Made by a program: the position numbers and the translations under genes. Shown piece after piece: positions 44,888 to 54,427 of a stretch of 64,000 nt of DNA (positions within the stretch are counted from its first letter, which is position 1; each line of letters begins with the position of its first letter). Location: positions 1 to 64,000 of the forward strand of contig JAJTXZ010000005.1 in the NCBI GenBank assembly GCA_021463195.1, read 5' to 3'. The notes under the pieces are model-generated. The model had not been told where the DNA came from, ran no database searches, and saw only the letters and a list, made by a program, of their open reading frames with translations. This DNA is from Anaerolineae bacterium. GTDB lineage: Bacteria; Chloroflexota; Anaerolineae; UBA4142; SHND01.

Positions 44888-47077
44888 TCATTCTGGCTGC
44901 GGCTCGCGCAGTTCCAACAATAATTTACGATACTCTGCCACTTGCGGCGGATTCAATGCGATAATGTCCTGCACCACCGTTATCGCTTCCGCGGACCGTC
45001 CGCCATTCAAGAGACGGTCACCCAAATCGTCCAAGATTTGAAGCGCTTGATCGTTTTGGCCCTGCTGCGTATAAAAACGCGCGAGCTCGCGATGCAGCAT
45101 CACATTATCTGGAAATGATTCCGCAAGCGAAACTAACGTCGCTTGCACATTTTCTGGCGTGTTGCGATGGCGCGCCAACAACTCATTCAAGGCGCGTTCG
45201 CCTTCCGCGTTTTCGCCGCGCCGCAAATACAAATCTACCAAATAATAGCGTGTTTCATCATCTTCCGGGTCCGCCCGATAGAGTTCGTCAAACAAGCTGC
45301 GCGCCTTGTCATATTCGCGCAATTTGAGATGAGTTAATGCCAACTGTCGTTTCAAAGGCACAACAGCTTGATTCGACATTCCGGCGCGCGCGGCGATCGT
45401 GAGACCTTCATTATACTTGTCCGCCGCTTTTTGATAATGCCCTTCCGCCGCCAGCCCCATGCCCACGCTTTCATATTCGTCCAACGCTTCGGTCAACTGT
45501 CCGTTTTGCACCAGCACATTGATTAACTTGGCGCGTCGCGTCACGTCATTGCCGCCGAGATTCAACGCCTGCCGATAAAACGCGATCGCTTTCGGCAAAT
45601 CACGGCGCACCGCGGCGGTTTCCGCCAAAACATCGTATTTAACCAACGCGTCTGCAATCCGTCCCGCCGCCACCGTAATTTCGGCAATCTGCACATGCGC
45701 GGGCAAATAGTTCGGCGCCAACTCGAGCGTTTGATACGCCAAATCGCTCGCGGCATAAATTTTCTGTTCCTTGAGCAAATCCGCGCTGGCGCGCAAAAGT
45801 TCAATCACCCGTTCCGATTCCGGCGTCTCGAACACTTCTTGCATCGAAAGCGGCGTCCCGGTCACCGCCGCCAATTCGATATGCGCGCGCACTTCGCGCA
45901 CCTTGTCTTCCCAACCTTTGTTGTTGAGAAAATCCAACAGAATCAGACTGAAACGCTGCGCGCTCGCTTCGTCGCCTTTGGCGCGATATCCTTCCGCGAG
46001 CGATTCATACAAACGAATCACCTGGTCGGCTTGCGCGCGATTCACCGTGCTCAGGTCAACAATCTTCATCGCCTGAATGTAATTATCGAGCGCGCCATCC
46101 ACATTGCCCTGCGCGCGATACGATTGTCCGAGCGCGAAACGCGACGCCACCGCCAGCTGCGGCACGCGCGCGGTTTCTTGCAATAACGGAATCGCCTCTG
46201 GATGGCGCAGCATATTTTGGTACAAAATCGCCAGATTGAATTGCACTTCGGGGCGCGTTAAACCGGCCGCCAACAGTTGTTCGTACGCTTGAATCGCTTC
46301 CTGCGCTTGGCCCTTTTCTTGCGCGTTAATCGCGCGCGCCAACAGCGCGTCGGTATCCGCGCCCTGCCCCGCATTATCCGCGCGCCGCCACGGCGTCTTG
46401 TCATCCAGAACCGAAGCCGCCAAACGCGACAGGTTGCTGCGGCGCGCGATTTCGACGGGATTGGCGGCGGAAGACGACGCGTCCGCGCCGCGCCCCGTAA
46501 TCTCATTCAACAAAAATTTCGCCTGCGTATTTTCGGGTTCTAGCGCCAGCGCGCGTTCCACATATTGCTGCGCGTGCAAAAATTCGCCGCTGCGCTGCGC
46601 GAGTTTTGCCAACGCGAACCATTCGCGCGCGGCAGGCACATTGTGCCCCGCTTCGGCAAACGCCGCCGCCAATTTGGTGTGCGGCTCAGAGCGGTCCGGT
46701 TCCAGCGCGCTGGCTTTGCGCCAGGCTTCCACCGCTTTGTTCATTTGCTTTTGCGCGTGATAGCTCTCGGCGATTTGATTATAGACTTCTGCGGCTTGAC
46801 TGCGCTGATTCAACCGTTCGAGCAAAACGGCGACATGCGCGAGCGGCGCCGGGTCGCCCGGCTGCATTTTCACCAGCGTTTTATATTCGACGAGCGCCTG
46901 CTCGAATTTATTGGACTCTTGAAGCGCTAACGCCAAACCGCTGCGCGCGGAAAAATCATCGGGAAATTCGCCGAGCGCGCGACGATATTCTTTGATCGCG
47001 GTTTCCCAACGTTGGTCCCACGCGGCGTTGGACGCCTTTTTTAACGCATCTTGAAATACCGATTTATTGGCAGACAT
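44888..47077 (-). CDS. Tetratricopeptide-repeat protein
   Basis: 729 residues. TPR units are regular through most of the chain (for example AIKEYRRALGEFPDD, ALVEYKTLVKMQPGD, AVEAWRKASALEPDR, ALDEYESVGMGLAAEG). A less regular, low-complexity stretch lies near 195-235. No signal peptide, membrane helix or enzyme domain is seen, so it is a cytoplasmic scaffold. It is a separate, more canonical TPR type than the giant protein at the left edge. It has its own terminator. A GATAAT box near 47140 on the minus strand may be its promoter. Function unknown. Confidence 0.88.
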   Translation of the reverse strand: MSANKSVFQDALKKASNAAWDQRWETAIKEYRRALGEFPDDFSARSGLALALQESNKFEQALVEYKTLVKMQPGDPAPLAHVAVLLERLNQRSQAAEVYNQIAESYHAQKQMNKAVEAWRKASALEPDRSEPHTKLAAAFAEAGHNVPAAREWFALAKLAQRSGEFLHAQQYVERALALEPENTQAKFLLNEITGRGADASSSAANPVEIARRSNLSRLAASVLDDKTPWRRADNAGQGADTDALLARAINAQEKGQAQEAIQAYEQLLAAGLTRPEVQFNLAILYQNMLRHPEAIPLLQETARVPQLAVASRFALGQSYRAQGNVDGALDNYIQAMKIVDLSTVNRAQADQVIRLYESLAEGYRAKGDEASAQRFSLILLDFLNNKGWEDKVREVRAHIELAAVTGTPLSMQEVFETPESERVIELLRASADLLKEQKIYAASDLAYQTLELAPNYLPAHVQIAEITVAAGRIADALVKYDVLAETAAVRRDLPKAIAFYRQALNLGGNDVTRRAKLINVLVQNGQLTEALDEYESVGMGLAAEGHYQKAADKYNEGLTIAARAGMSNQAVVPLKRQLALTHLKLREYDKARSLFDELYRADPEDDETRYYLVDLYLRRGENAEGERALNELLARHRNTPENVQATLVSLAESFPDNVMLHRELARFYTQQGQNDQALQILDDLGDRLLNGGRSAEAITVVQDIIALNPPQVAEYRKLLLELREPQPE

Positions 47078-47190
47078 GGCAGCTTTTCATGTTCTAGCGC
47101 CGCGGCGCTAAAACAACACATGCAAATCAGATTATCATACTCGAAACAATTCATCAAGACGGAAATTTGGGCTATTGAAACACACGCGCC

Positions 47191-47724
47191 CTAAATGGGC
47201 AGAATACGTCCGCGAATTCCGCGATTATTGATTTCGAGCAAACCAACGGTGGCTTCATCGCGATACGGATTAATCGAACCCGGATTGAATAAATACACGC
47301 CGTCATGCACTTTGGCGTACGGAACGTGCGTATGGCCAAATACAATCGCATCCACATTTGTAAAACGGCCAAGGATATAATTGATATATTCGGGCGAATA
47401 CGGATCGCGCCGCAAAAGCCGATTCAAGCGATTGTTAAGGTCGGCGCGACCTTCGCGATTGCCGTGAACCAGTCCAATGCGCAGCCCGCCAAATTCCAGA
47501 ACTTGGGATTCCTGCAAATACGCTTTCACCTCCGGCGAATCATCTTCGCCGTACACCGCAAAGGTGAGCGAGACCGATTCTTGCAGTTGCTGCAACACTT
47601 CAATCGAAGTGATATCGCCCGCGTGCAAAACAATCTCGACTGACGAAAAAATCTCCATCACGCGCGCGGGCAAGGAACGGCGCAAATCGGGAATATGTGA
47701 ATCAGAGATGACGCCAATTTTCAT
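47191..47724 (-). CDS. YfcE/MJ0936-type metallophosphoesterase
   Basis: 177 residues with the calcineurin-like order: SDSH, HAGD, YGEDD in place of GNCD, HG (GLVHGNR) and FGHTHVPY. It is a small two-metal phosphodiesterase of the cytoplasm, related to YfcE. The natural substrate is unknown for most members. The third motif differs (GEDD), which may affect activity. It starts 24 bases after the upstream membrane protein stop on the same strand, so they probably form one transcript. Confidence 0.88.
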   Translation of the reverse strand: MKIGVISDSHIPDLRRSLPARVMEIFSSVEIVLHAGDITSIEVLQQLQESVSLTFAVYGEDDSPEVKAYLQESQVLEFGGLRIGLVHGNREGRADLNNRLNRLLRRDPYSPEYINYILGRFTNVDAIVFGHTHVPYAKVHDGVYLFNPGSINPYRDEATVGLLEINNRGIRGRILPI

Positions 47725-47748
47725 ACACGACCATCACCATGAATAAAC

Positions 47749-48639
47749 TCAATGAGGGATGCCCAACGCCGCCGCCACCATCGCGGCGAGCACGAACCAC
47801 TGCGCGCGCGTTAGATACGCGCGCGCGTCCGCGCGTCCGCCGCGCAAAAGCGTTTGCCACAATAACTGCGCGCCCAAGAGCAGCGCCATAACCGTCGCAT
47901 GAATGATTGCGCCGCGCCCTAGCAAAAACATCACCACCAGCGCTTGCGCGACATTGGCGATGGCTAAACCCAAACGCGGGCGCGTCGGCGCCGAGAGCAA
48001 CCCGCGATACGCCGCCGCGAACAACACCGCCAAGATGGCCGAATCCAACGGCGGCAGCGTCAACGAAATCGCGGCATCCCCAATCAACCACGCCATCGCG
48101 ATTTCGGCGAACGCGCGCGCCCAACGACCTGCGCCCTGTTCGCCCAATTCACTTTCCAGCGGCGCCAACAGCAGCGCGCCCAACGTCAACAAAAACGCGC
48201 TCGAACCCAACACTAGCGCGACCGATAATGCAATCAGCGCGGTCGCGAATAGCGCCGTGATAGATTGACCCACTTGCGGCGCAATCGCTTCGCGCCAGAA
48301 CTTGGCGCGCGATGAAAGCCACTGCGAAAAACGCGCGGCGGGCGAACCAAGCCGCGCATACGGCACGAGCATCCACGCGCGCGTCGGCGTAGCTTGCCAA
48401 CCTTGCATCGGGCGCCGCCAATCGGTGTTCACCCAAGCCGCGCGCCACGCGCCCAATAGCGGGTCCGTCAACAAAATCGCGATTGCCACGCGCAGCAGCG
48501 TTTCACCCGACACCATGACGCCGCCCGCCGCCAGCGCGCCGCAAATCGTCGCCGCAATCGGACCCAGCCATGTCAACGTGCGCGCCGAATACAAATCCAA
48601 CGCGATGCGTCGTCCAACCGGCGGACGCAGCGGAGGCAT
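47749..48639 (-). CDS. Polytopic membrane protein of unknown function
   Basis: 296 residues with about six to seven hydrophobic helices, spread over residues 25-70, 125-165, 175-235 and 240-295. The loop after the second helix is rich in Arg and Trp (NTDWRRPMQGWQATPTRAW). I recognise no family motif, catalytic residues or signal peptide. ATG 48639 is preferred; the open frame upstream is not hydrophobic. It precedes the phosphoesterase gene by 24 bases. Divergent from plsX, with about 140 bases between the two starts. Confidence 0.7.
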   Translation of the reverse strand: MPPLRPPVGRRIALDLYSARTLTWLGPIAATICGALAAGGVMVSGETLLRVAIAILLTDPLLGAWRAAWVNTDWRRPMQGWQATPTRAWMLVPYARLGSPAARFSQWLSSRAKFWREAIAPQVGQSITALFATALIALSVALVLGSSAFLLTLGALLLAPLESELGEQGAGRWARAFAEIAMAWLIGDAAISLTLPPLDSAILAVLFAAAYRGLLSAPTRPRLGLAIANVAQALVVMFLLGRGAIIHATVMALLLGAQLLWQTLLRGGRADARAYLTRAQWFVLAAMVAAALGIPH

Positions 48640-48738
48640 CTTCACGCCCGCGAGTGTAACATGAGAGAGAATTTTAAGCAACGTCCTTTTTTGTATCAAC
48701 CGAATATTCTCGCAAAATGAAACCAACGCAAACTACTT

Positions 48739-48766
48739 TTGCGGATTCCACAAGTTCAAGTACAAT
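48739..48766 (+). promoter_or_regulatory. Promoter of plsX-fabF
   Basis: TTGCGG (48739-48744), a 16-base spacer and TACAAT (48761-48766). The start would be near 48773, leaving a leader of about eight bases with no ribosome site. Confidence 0.5.
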
Positions 48767-48780
48767 AGCGCGCGCTGTCT

Positions 48781-49785
48781 ATGAAAATCATCGTGGACGC
48801 GATGGGAAGCGATCAACGTCCCACGCCGGATACGCAGGGCGCGGTGGACGCGGCGAACGAGTACGGCATAGAGATTACGCTCGTCGGCGATGAAACGCGT
48901 GTGCGCGCCGCTTTGAGTCGTTTGAGCCAAGTTCCGCCTTCGGTCAGCGTGCTTCACGCGGCGCAGGAAATCGAAATGCGCGAGCATCCCGCGTTGGCAG
49001 TCAAAGAAAAAAAAGATTCTTCGATTGTCGTCGGCATCGAGCAGTTAAAGCGCGGCAATGCCGACGCGTTTGTCTCGATGGGCAATACCGGCGCGACGCT
49101 TGCCGCGTCCGTTTTATATTTACAACGTCTTAAAGGCGTGCATCGTCCCGCGCTCGGCGCGTTATTTCCGACACCGCAGGGCCCCAGTTTATTGATTGAC
49201 GTTGGCGCGAATACCGATTGCAAACCGGAATGGCTGGAACAATTCGCCATCATGGGTGACGCGTACATGCGCGCGACGCTTGGGCTGGAGCAGCCGCGCG
49301 TGGCTCTTTTGGCGAACGGCGAAGAAGACACCAAAGGCAATCAAACGGTCCAAGCCGCGCACGCTTTGCTGCGCGAACGCGCGCGCGCGACCAAACTAAA
49401 TTTTATCGGCAATGTCGAAGGCAAGGATATTGCCGCGCATCTCGCGGATGTGATTGTGGCGGATGGTTTTGCCGGCAACATCGCGCTCAAAACCGCCGAG
49501 GGCGTTTCCAAAATGCTAAATGATTTGATACGCCGCGAAATCAAACGCAACCCTTTGACGATGGCGGGCGGCGCGTTAGCCATGCCCGCGTTTAATAAAG
49601 TGAAAAAAATTTTGGACTATACCGAATACGGAGGCGCGCCCTTGTTGGGCGTAAACGGCGTGGTCATTATCGGACATGGGCGCTCTAATGCGGTTGCCGT
49701 GAAAAACGCGATTCGCGTCGCCAAACGTTCGGTTGAAAGCAATATCCTCGAAATCATTCGTCGCGGAGTCGCTCCGAGTGCTTAG
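48781..49785 (+). CDS. plsX: Phosphate acyltransferase PlsX
   Basis: 334 residues. It transfers acyl groups from ACP to phosphate to make acyl-phosphate for phospholipid synthesis. MKIIVDAMGSDQRPTPDTQGAVDAA, SMGNTGATLAAS, LIDVGANTDCKPEWLEQFA, VADGFAGNIALKTAEG and GGAPLLGVNGVVIIGHGRSNAVAVKNAI are family blocks. It is peripheral to the membrane. It lies directly before fabF, so the acyl chain source and user are coupled. No fapR or acpP gene is adjacent. The start lacks a Shine-Dalgarno and lies close to its promoter. Confidence 0.96.
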   Translation: MKIIVDAMGSDQRPTPDTQGAVDAANEYGIEITLVGDETRVRAALSRLSQVPPSVSVLHAAQEIEMREHPALAVKEKKDSSIVVGIEQLKRGNADAFVSMGNTGATLAASVLYLQRLKGVHRPALGALFPTPQGPSLLIDVGANTDCKPEWLEQFAIMGDAYMRATLGLEQPRVALLANGEEDTKGNQTVQAAHALLRERARATKLNFIGNVEGKDIAAHLADVIVADGFAGNIALKTAEGVSKMLNDLIRREIKRNPLTMAGGALAMPAFNKVKKILDYTEYGGAPLLGVNGVVIIGHGRSNAVAVKNAIRVAKRSVESNILEIIRRGVAPSA

Positions 49786-49816
49786 AATCCTGCCCGCATC
49801 CACACTTGAACCTGCC

Positions 49817-51136
49817 ATGTTGGACCAGCTCTTTGAAGAACGGTACATCCCGGAACCGCTCGCGCAAATGGCGCGCGCCACGCGACAACGCAAGCCGCGC
49901 GTTGTCATCACTGGCATCGGCGTCTTGTCACCTAACGGGAACACGGTCCAAGAGTTTTGGGATAATACGCTGGCGGGCAAAAGCGGCCTAGCGCCAATCA
50001 CGCGCTTTGACGTATCGGCATATCCCGCGCGTGTCGGCGGCGAAGTAAAAAATTTCGAGCCGCGCGATTTCATGGATGCCAAAGAAGCGCGGCGCATGGC
50101 GCGCTGTTCGCAATTCGCGATTGCGTGCGCGCGGATGGCGGCGCACGACGCGCGTTTAGAATTGCCGGTGGCGCAGCGCGAACGCGTCGGCGTATTGATT
50201 GGCACGGCAGTGGGCGGAATTGACGCGACCGAAGAAGGCATGCGGACAATGCTCAGCAAAGGTTGGCAGCGCGTTTCCCCTTTTGCCATCGGCGCGGCGA
50301 TGCCGAATGCGCCCGCGTTTCATATCAGCATGCTCACCGGCGCGCTCGGTTATTTGGGCACCATCACGGCGGCGTGCGCGTCCGGCACGCAAACGATTGG
50401 CGAAGGCGCGGAAATTATTCGGCGCGGTTGGGCGGATGTGATGTTCGTCGGCGGCGCCGAAGCCGGCTTGTTTCCGATTGGCTTGGCGGCATTCTCGCAA
50501 ATGCGCGCGCTTTCGACCCATTACAATGACACACCCGCCACCGCCTCGCGTCCATTCGACGCTACGCGCGATGGTTTTGTCATGGGCGAGGGCTGCGCGA
50601 TTTTGACCCTCGAATCGCTTGACCATGCGATTGCGCGCGATGCGCCAATCTATGCCCAAGTCTTGGGCAGTTCGGTGGCGAGCGATGGTTTTGATGTCGT
50701 ATCGCCAGACCCGAGCGGCGAGGGCGAGGTGCGCGTGATGCAATTAGCTCTTGCCGACGCGGGCATCCGCGCCGACGAAATTGATTACATCAGCGCGCAC
50801 GCGACCTCGACCGTTGTTGGCGATAATATCGAAGTCAAAGCCATCAAAAAATTATTTGGCGCACGCGCGCCCCAGATTCCGATTAGCGCGCACAAGTCAA
50901 TGGTCGGACACACGCTCGGCGCGGGCGGCGCGCTCGAAGCGGTCGCGGCGGTGTTGAGTTTGCGTGACCAGAAAATCCATCCGACAATCAATTTGCGCCA
51001 ACCCGACGCCGAGTGCGCCACTTTGGATTTAGTTTCGGAAGGCGCGCGCGCCGCGCGCGTCGAAACTATCTTGTCCAATTCATTTGGCTTGGGCGGACAA
51101 AACGCCTGTCTCGTATTACGCAAATTCGACCTGTGA
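49817..51136 (+). CDS. fabF: 3-oxoacyl-ACP synthase II
   Basis: 439 residues from ATG 49817. The Cys-His-His triad is Cys187 (TITAACASG), His328 (ISAHATST) and His365 (HKSMVGHTLGAG). The second motif reads AHATST rather than the common AHGTST. It elongates fatty acids by condensing malonyl-ACP with acyl-ACP. Homology starts only near residue 28 (RVVITGIGVLSPNG), so the N-terminus is uncertain. Alternatives are GTG 49778, which overlaps the plsX end and has GCGGAG ten bases upstream, and ATG 49868. The close link with plsX supports joint expression. Confidence 0.93.
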   Translation: MLDQLFEERYIPEPLAQMARATRQRKPRVVITGIGVLSPNGNTVQEFWDNTLAGKSGLAPITRFDVSAYPARVGGEVKNFEPRDFMDAKEARRMARCSQFAIACARMAAHDARLELPVAQRERVGVLIGTAVGGIDATEEGMRTMLSKGWQRVSPFAIGAAMPNAPAFHISMLTGALGYLGTITAACASGTQTIGEGAEIIRRGWADVMFVGGAEAGLFPIGLAAFSQMRALSTHYNDTPATASRPFDATRDGFVMGEGCAILTLESLDHAIARDAPIYAQVLGSSVASDGFDVVSPDPSGEGEVRVMQLALADAGIRADEIDYISAHATSTVVGDNIEVKAIKKLFGARAPQIPISAHKSMVGHTLGAGGALEAVAAVLSLRDQKIHPTINLRQPDAECATLDLVSEGARAARVETILSNSFGLGGQNACLVLRKFDL

Positions 51137-51194
51137 AAACTCGCGCGTAACTTGCATTACGCATGTGAAAATATGACGCTTGCGCGCGGCGCGT

Positions 51195-51288
51195 TAGCGC
51201 CGATTCCACTTTGATTTGTGGGTAGACCTTTCGGGTTTCCGAAAACCCGAAAGGTCTTGCCCCACAAACGAATCAGGAATTCGCTCTA
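51195..51288. mobile_element. Miniature inverted-repeat element, copy 3 (94 bp)
   Basis: Second subtype (GTCTTGCCCCACAAACGAATC). The left end is TAGCGCCGATTCC and the right end GGAATTCGCTCTA. It lies between fabF and the NERD-like gene, 40 bases before the ATG of the latter. Confidence 0.9.
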
Positions 51289-51328
51289 GGTTATAACTTT
51301 GGCGCCGCGCAAGCTCCCATCTCTTCCA

Positions 51329-52114
51329 ATGGCACAAATCGTCACCAACAAAGCGCTCGTGGAACGCAATGCGCGCACGGGCAAAATTCTCACCACCGCG
51401 TCATTAATTGTGATTCTGGCGCCTTTGGCAATCACGTTCCCCATTTTATTTTCCGGCGGGACCGAATTGCCTGCGAACAGTCTGCTGTTAATGTACGGCG
51501 CGTTGTTGGTGGGCTTGGTTCTTTCCAACGTTGGCGGTTATTTCATGAACCGCTGGGGTTTTAAATATTACGAACAGTTGGAAAAAGCGCTCAAAGGCAC
51601 GGACAAAAAATATCGTTTGTATAATTACGCGCTGCCGGTATCCAATGCGCTGCTGACGCCGTATGGCGTCACCATTCTGCTGTTGAAAAATTTGGACGGG
51701 CGCGTGTCGGTGAATCAAAATGGCTGGCGATCGAATTTTGATATTTTGCGCCTGCTGCGCTGGTTCAGCGCCGAACAGTTGGGCAACCCGACGCAAATGT
51801 TACAAGCGCAACAAGAAAAAATGGCGGCGTTTTTGCATGACCGTCTTGGGGCATCTTTTAATCCGCCGATTGACGGTTTTATCGTGTTTACCAATCCGAA
51901 AGCCGAGATTCAAGTCACAAATGTCGAAGCGCCCATTGTATTTTTGCCCGAAAGTCCCGACGCGCTCAAGAATGCGTTAAAAAAACCCAAAGGCGCGCCG
52001 CAGCTCTCGCCGCAAGATTATAATGCGCTGTATGAATTGTTTGAAGAAGAAGCCAAAGCGCGTCACATTGAAGCCGAGCGCGGCTTGGTCATCGCAGGGC
52101 GAAAAATTTTCTAG
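51329..52114 (+). CDS. Membrane protein with NERD-like domain
   Basis: 261 residues. Two membrane helices (about 25-75) are followed by a cytoplasmic region with YNYALPVSNALLTPYGVTILLLKNLDGRVSVNQNGW, which resembles the nuclease-related (NERD) domain. The catalytic-like acidic residues expected for an endonuclease fold are not obvious, so activity is doubtful. A charged C-terminus (LYELFEEEAKARHIEAERG) follows. ATG 51329 lacks a ribosome site; an in-frame TTG lies at 51299. A miniature element sits just upstream and may have replaced its promoter. Confidence 0.6.
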   Translation: MAQIVTNKALVERNARTGKILTTASLIVILAPLAITFPILFSGGTELPANSLLLMYGALLVGLVLSNVGGYFMNRWGFKYYEQLEKALKGTDKKYRLYNYALPVSNALLTPYGVTILLLKNLDGRVSVNQNGWRSNFDILRLLRWFSAEQLGNPTQMLQAQQEKMAAFLHDRLGASFNPPIDGFIVFTNPKAEIQVTNVEAPIVFLPESPDALKNALKKPKGAPQLSPQDYNALYELFEEEAKARHIEAERGLVIAGRKIF

Positions 52115-52193
52115 CGTCCGAATGCGGTTCAACCAGCTGCCATCCACCAAGCGCGCGCCGCGCACGCGCGCAGACCCATAAATCAAGCTACCC

Positions 52194-54362
52194 ATGCCAT
52201 TCTCTCTTTCCGATTACAAACGACCGCCGCACGATAATGGACGCGGCATTGTAGGATATCCCGCCGCCAACTGGCGCGGCGACCCGTACGGTATTGACGC
52301 GTGGATTGTCGAGCTGCAACAGCTCGGCATCAAATGGCTGCGCGTGATGGACGATAACGGCGATTCGCTGACCTTGTGCGGCAAATTGCTCAACGCGGGC
52401 ATCTTTCCGATTGCGCGTATTTTGCGCCGCGATTTGCCGCCGAATGATACGCCTGAACCCAATCCCGGACACATTTCCGCGCGCGAAGAATTGACCATCC
52501 GCAAATTGATTGATCTCGGCGTGTTGTATTTCGAAACCAATAACGAGCCCGATAATCCGTCAGAATGGAAACAGCGCGCCATCCCAAGCGCCGGCAACGA
52601 CGCGCGCAAGCACGAAGAGACGGCGAAATTGGTCGCGCTGAATTGGTTGTTTGACGCGCGCTTTATCATCGAAGCGGGCGGTTATCCGGGTTTGCCCGCC
52701 GTGAGCAGCGGCAGCGGCATGGATTTGATCGGCGCGCTCGCGTCGTTGGGACGGCAGGACATTTTGCTCGATGGCGGTTGGATTGCGCTGCACAATTTCG
52801 GACACAATCGTCCGCTAAATTTTCCCAATGATCGCGTAAATCAAAATGGCGCGCCTTTGACAACTCAAGAGTACGATTTCGGCGCGCTGACGCAATGGGT
52901 GTGGTGGGACACTGTATTGCAGCGCGCGCATACGTTAGACGAAATCAACGCGCTGCGCGCCGCGCGCAAAAACGCGGGCCAAGTTATCGCGCACGACCAT
53001 GCCGCGTTTCGCGAATATGAATATTTTGACGCGCTCGCGAAAAAACATTTGGGTCGTTCGATTCCAATTCTTGCAACCGAAGGCGGCTATCAGGTCGGAC
53101 GCCGCACTGACGCCCGTTATCCGCGCATTACGCCGGCGCTGCACGCGGATTTGACTGTCGCGATGTTTGAATTTATGCAGCGCGACGCGCCCGATTATTT
53201 TTTCGTCGCGTGTCCATGGCTCTTGACCGGTCCGCAAAAAACTTTGGCGAGCGCGTGGTACAGCGATTTTTGGGACCATGCCATCCGTTCCGGCGGACCG
53301 CGCAATGGCGAAATTCCGCCGATAGCGGCGCCCGATTATCGCGTCGGCGAACGCTTGCCCGTCGTCGCGGCAGTCAAAGCTATGCCGAGTCAATCGCGCG
53401 TTGGACCACGCGTTGCCACATTGCAACCTGCCGCTGTCGTAACCGCGCCGCCCGCGTCGCCCGCGCCGCCACCGCCGCCGCCGCCAAGCGAAGAGAGTAT
53501 TTATCTCGTGCAGCATGGCGATACGCTCGGTTCGTTGGCGAAAAAATTTGACGTGAATGTTCACGTCTTGGCGAATGTGAACGCGTTGGACGAAAACGCG
53601 CGCATTATTGCGGGACAACGATTGGTCATTCCACCGCCACCCGAAGTGAGCGCGCCTATGGCGCCCGAGAGCCAAGTCATCGCGCCGCCACCCACGCCAA
53701 TTCCCGAATGGTTCAATCCGCCGCAACAACCTACTGCGCTGCCGCCTGTTTATACACCGCCACCGCAAACGCCCGCGCAGCCGGCGTATGTGCCGCCACC
53801 GCAAACACCCGCGCAACCGGCGTATGCGCCGCCACCGCAAACACCCGCGCAACCGGCGTATGCGCCGCCACCGCAAACGTCCGCGCCGATGCCGCAAATA
53901 GCCGCCGCTGTCCCGACGCGCCCAAGCGCGCCGCCGCCGCCACGCGCGCCCATGGTCGCTTCGCCACTTGACCCGCGTCTCGGCGCGCTGAATGTGCGCG
54001 TCGAATACGCAAACGTCAAATCGGGCGAAAGTTATTGGAAATTGTTGCGCGCGGAATATCAGGACACGCTCAAAGCGAGCGGCAATCATCACATGCTGTA
54101 CAACTTGTTCGATGACAAAGGCGGGCCGGTTCTGGTGCAGCGCGTGTTTCAAGGCTTCGCGGACATTCAAGCCGATTCCTTTACCGACGCGTTCGGACGC
54201 GCCAAAATTCCGATGTGGGAAACCTACAATCCCGACAACGGCGAAAGCGGGCCCTATTCGGCATGGGTGGCGAATCTCCCTTCGGATAAAGTGATTGGGC
54301 TCGGTATGCCAAACGGCTTGTCGGTCAATTTTGTTTTGACGTGGCAAAAGTCGATCAAGTAG
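52194..54362 (+). CDS. Glycosidase-like protein with LysM and proline-rich repeats
   Basis: 722 residues. Residues 1-385 look like a TIM-barrel glycoside hydrolase (IKWLRVMDDNGDS, FETNNEPDNPSEW with an acidic pair, ILATEGGYQVG with a second Glu). One LysM domain spans about 440-483 (YLVQHGDTLGSLAKKFDVNVHVLANVN). Then three full 12-residue repeats PPPQTPAQPAYA and a fourth partial one, then an unrecognised C-terminal domain (about 590-722, SYWKLLRAEYQDTL). LysM suggests binding to peptidoglycan or chitin, yet no signal peptide is visible at the N-terminus. Activity and location are therefore unknown. Encoded between the NERD-like and DUF2723 genes. Confidence 0.75.
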   Translation: MPFSLSDYKRPPHDNGRGIVGYPAANWRGDPYGIDAWIVELQQLGIKWLRVMDDNGDSLTLCGKLLNAGIFPIARILRRDLPPNDTPEPNPGHISAREELTIRKLIDLGVLYFETNNEPDNPSEWKQRAIPSAGNDARKHEETAKLVALNWLFDARFIIEAGGYPGLPAVSSGSGMDLIGALASLGRQDILLDGGWIALHNFGHNRPLNFPNDRVNQNGAPLTTQEYDFGALTQWVWWDTVLQRAHTLDEINALRAARKNAGQVIAHDHAAFREYEYFDALAKKHLGRSIPILATEGGYQVGRRTDARYPRITPALHADLTVAMFEFMQRDAPDYFFVACPWLLTGPQKTLASAWYSDFWDHAIRSGGPRNGEIPPIAAPDYRVGERLPVVAAVKAMPSQSRVGPRVATLQPAAVVTAPPASPAPPPPPPPSEESIYLVQHGDTLGSLAKKFDVNVHVLANVNALDENARIIAGQRLVIPPPPEVSAPMAPESQVIAPPPTPIPEWFNPPQQPTALPPVYTPPPQTPAQPAYVPPPQTPAQPAYAPPPQTPAQPAYAPPPQTSAPMPQIAAAVPTRPSAPPPPRAPMVASPLDPRLGALNVRVEYANVKSGESYWKLLRAEYQDTLKASGNHHMLYNLFDDKGGPVLVQRVFQGFADIQADSFTDAFGRAKIPMWETYNPDNGESGPYSAWVANLPSDKVIGLGMPNGLSVNFVLTWQKSIK
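53757..53864 (+). repeat. 36-bp in-frame tandem repeat (3 full copies)
   Basis: Copies start at 53757, 53793 and 53829 and a partial fourth at 53865. Copies two and three are identical. Each encodes PPPQTPAQPAY plus Val or Ala. Copy number is likely to vary between strains. Confidence 0.9.
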
Positions 54363-54427
54363 GCAGCAGACAGTAAGCAGAAAGCAATCAGCATTCGCCA
54401 TACTAGCGACTGCCGCGTGCTTGCTGC

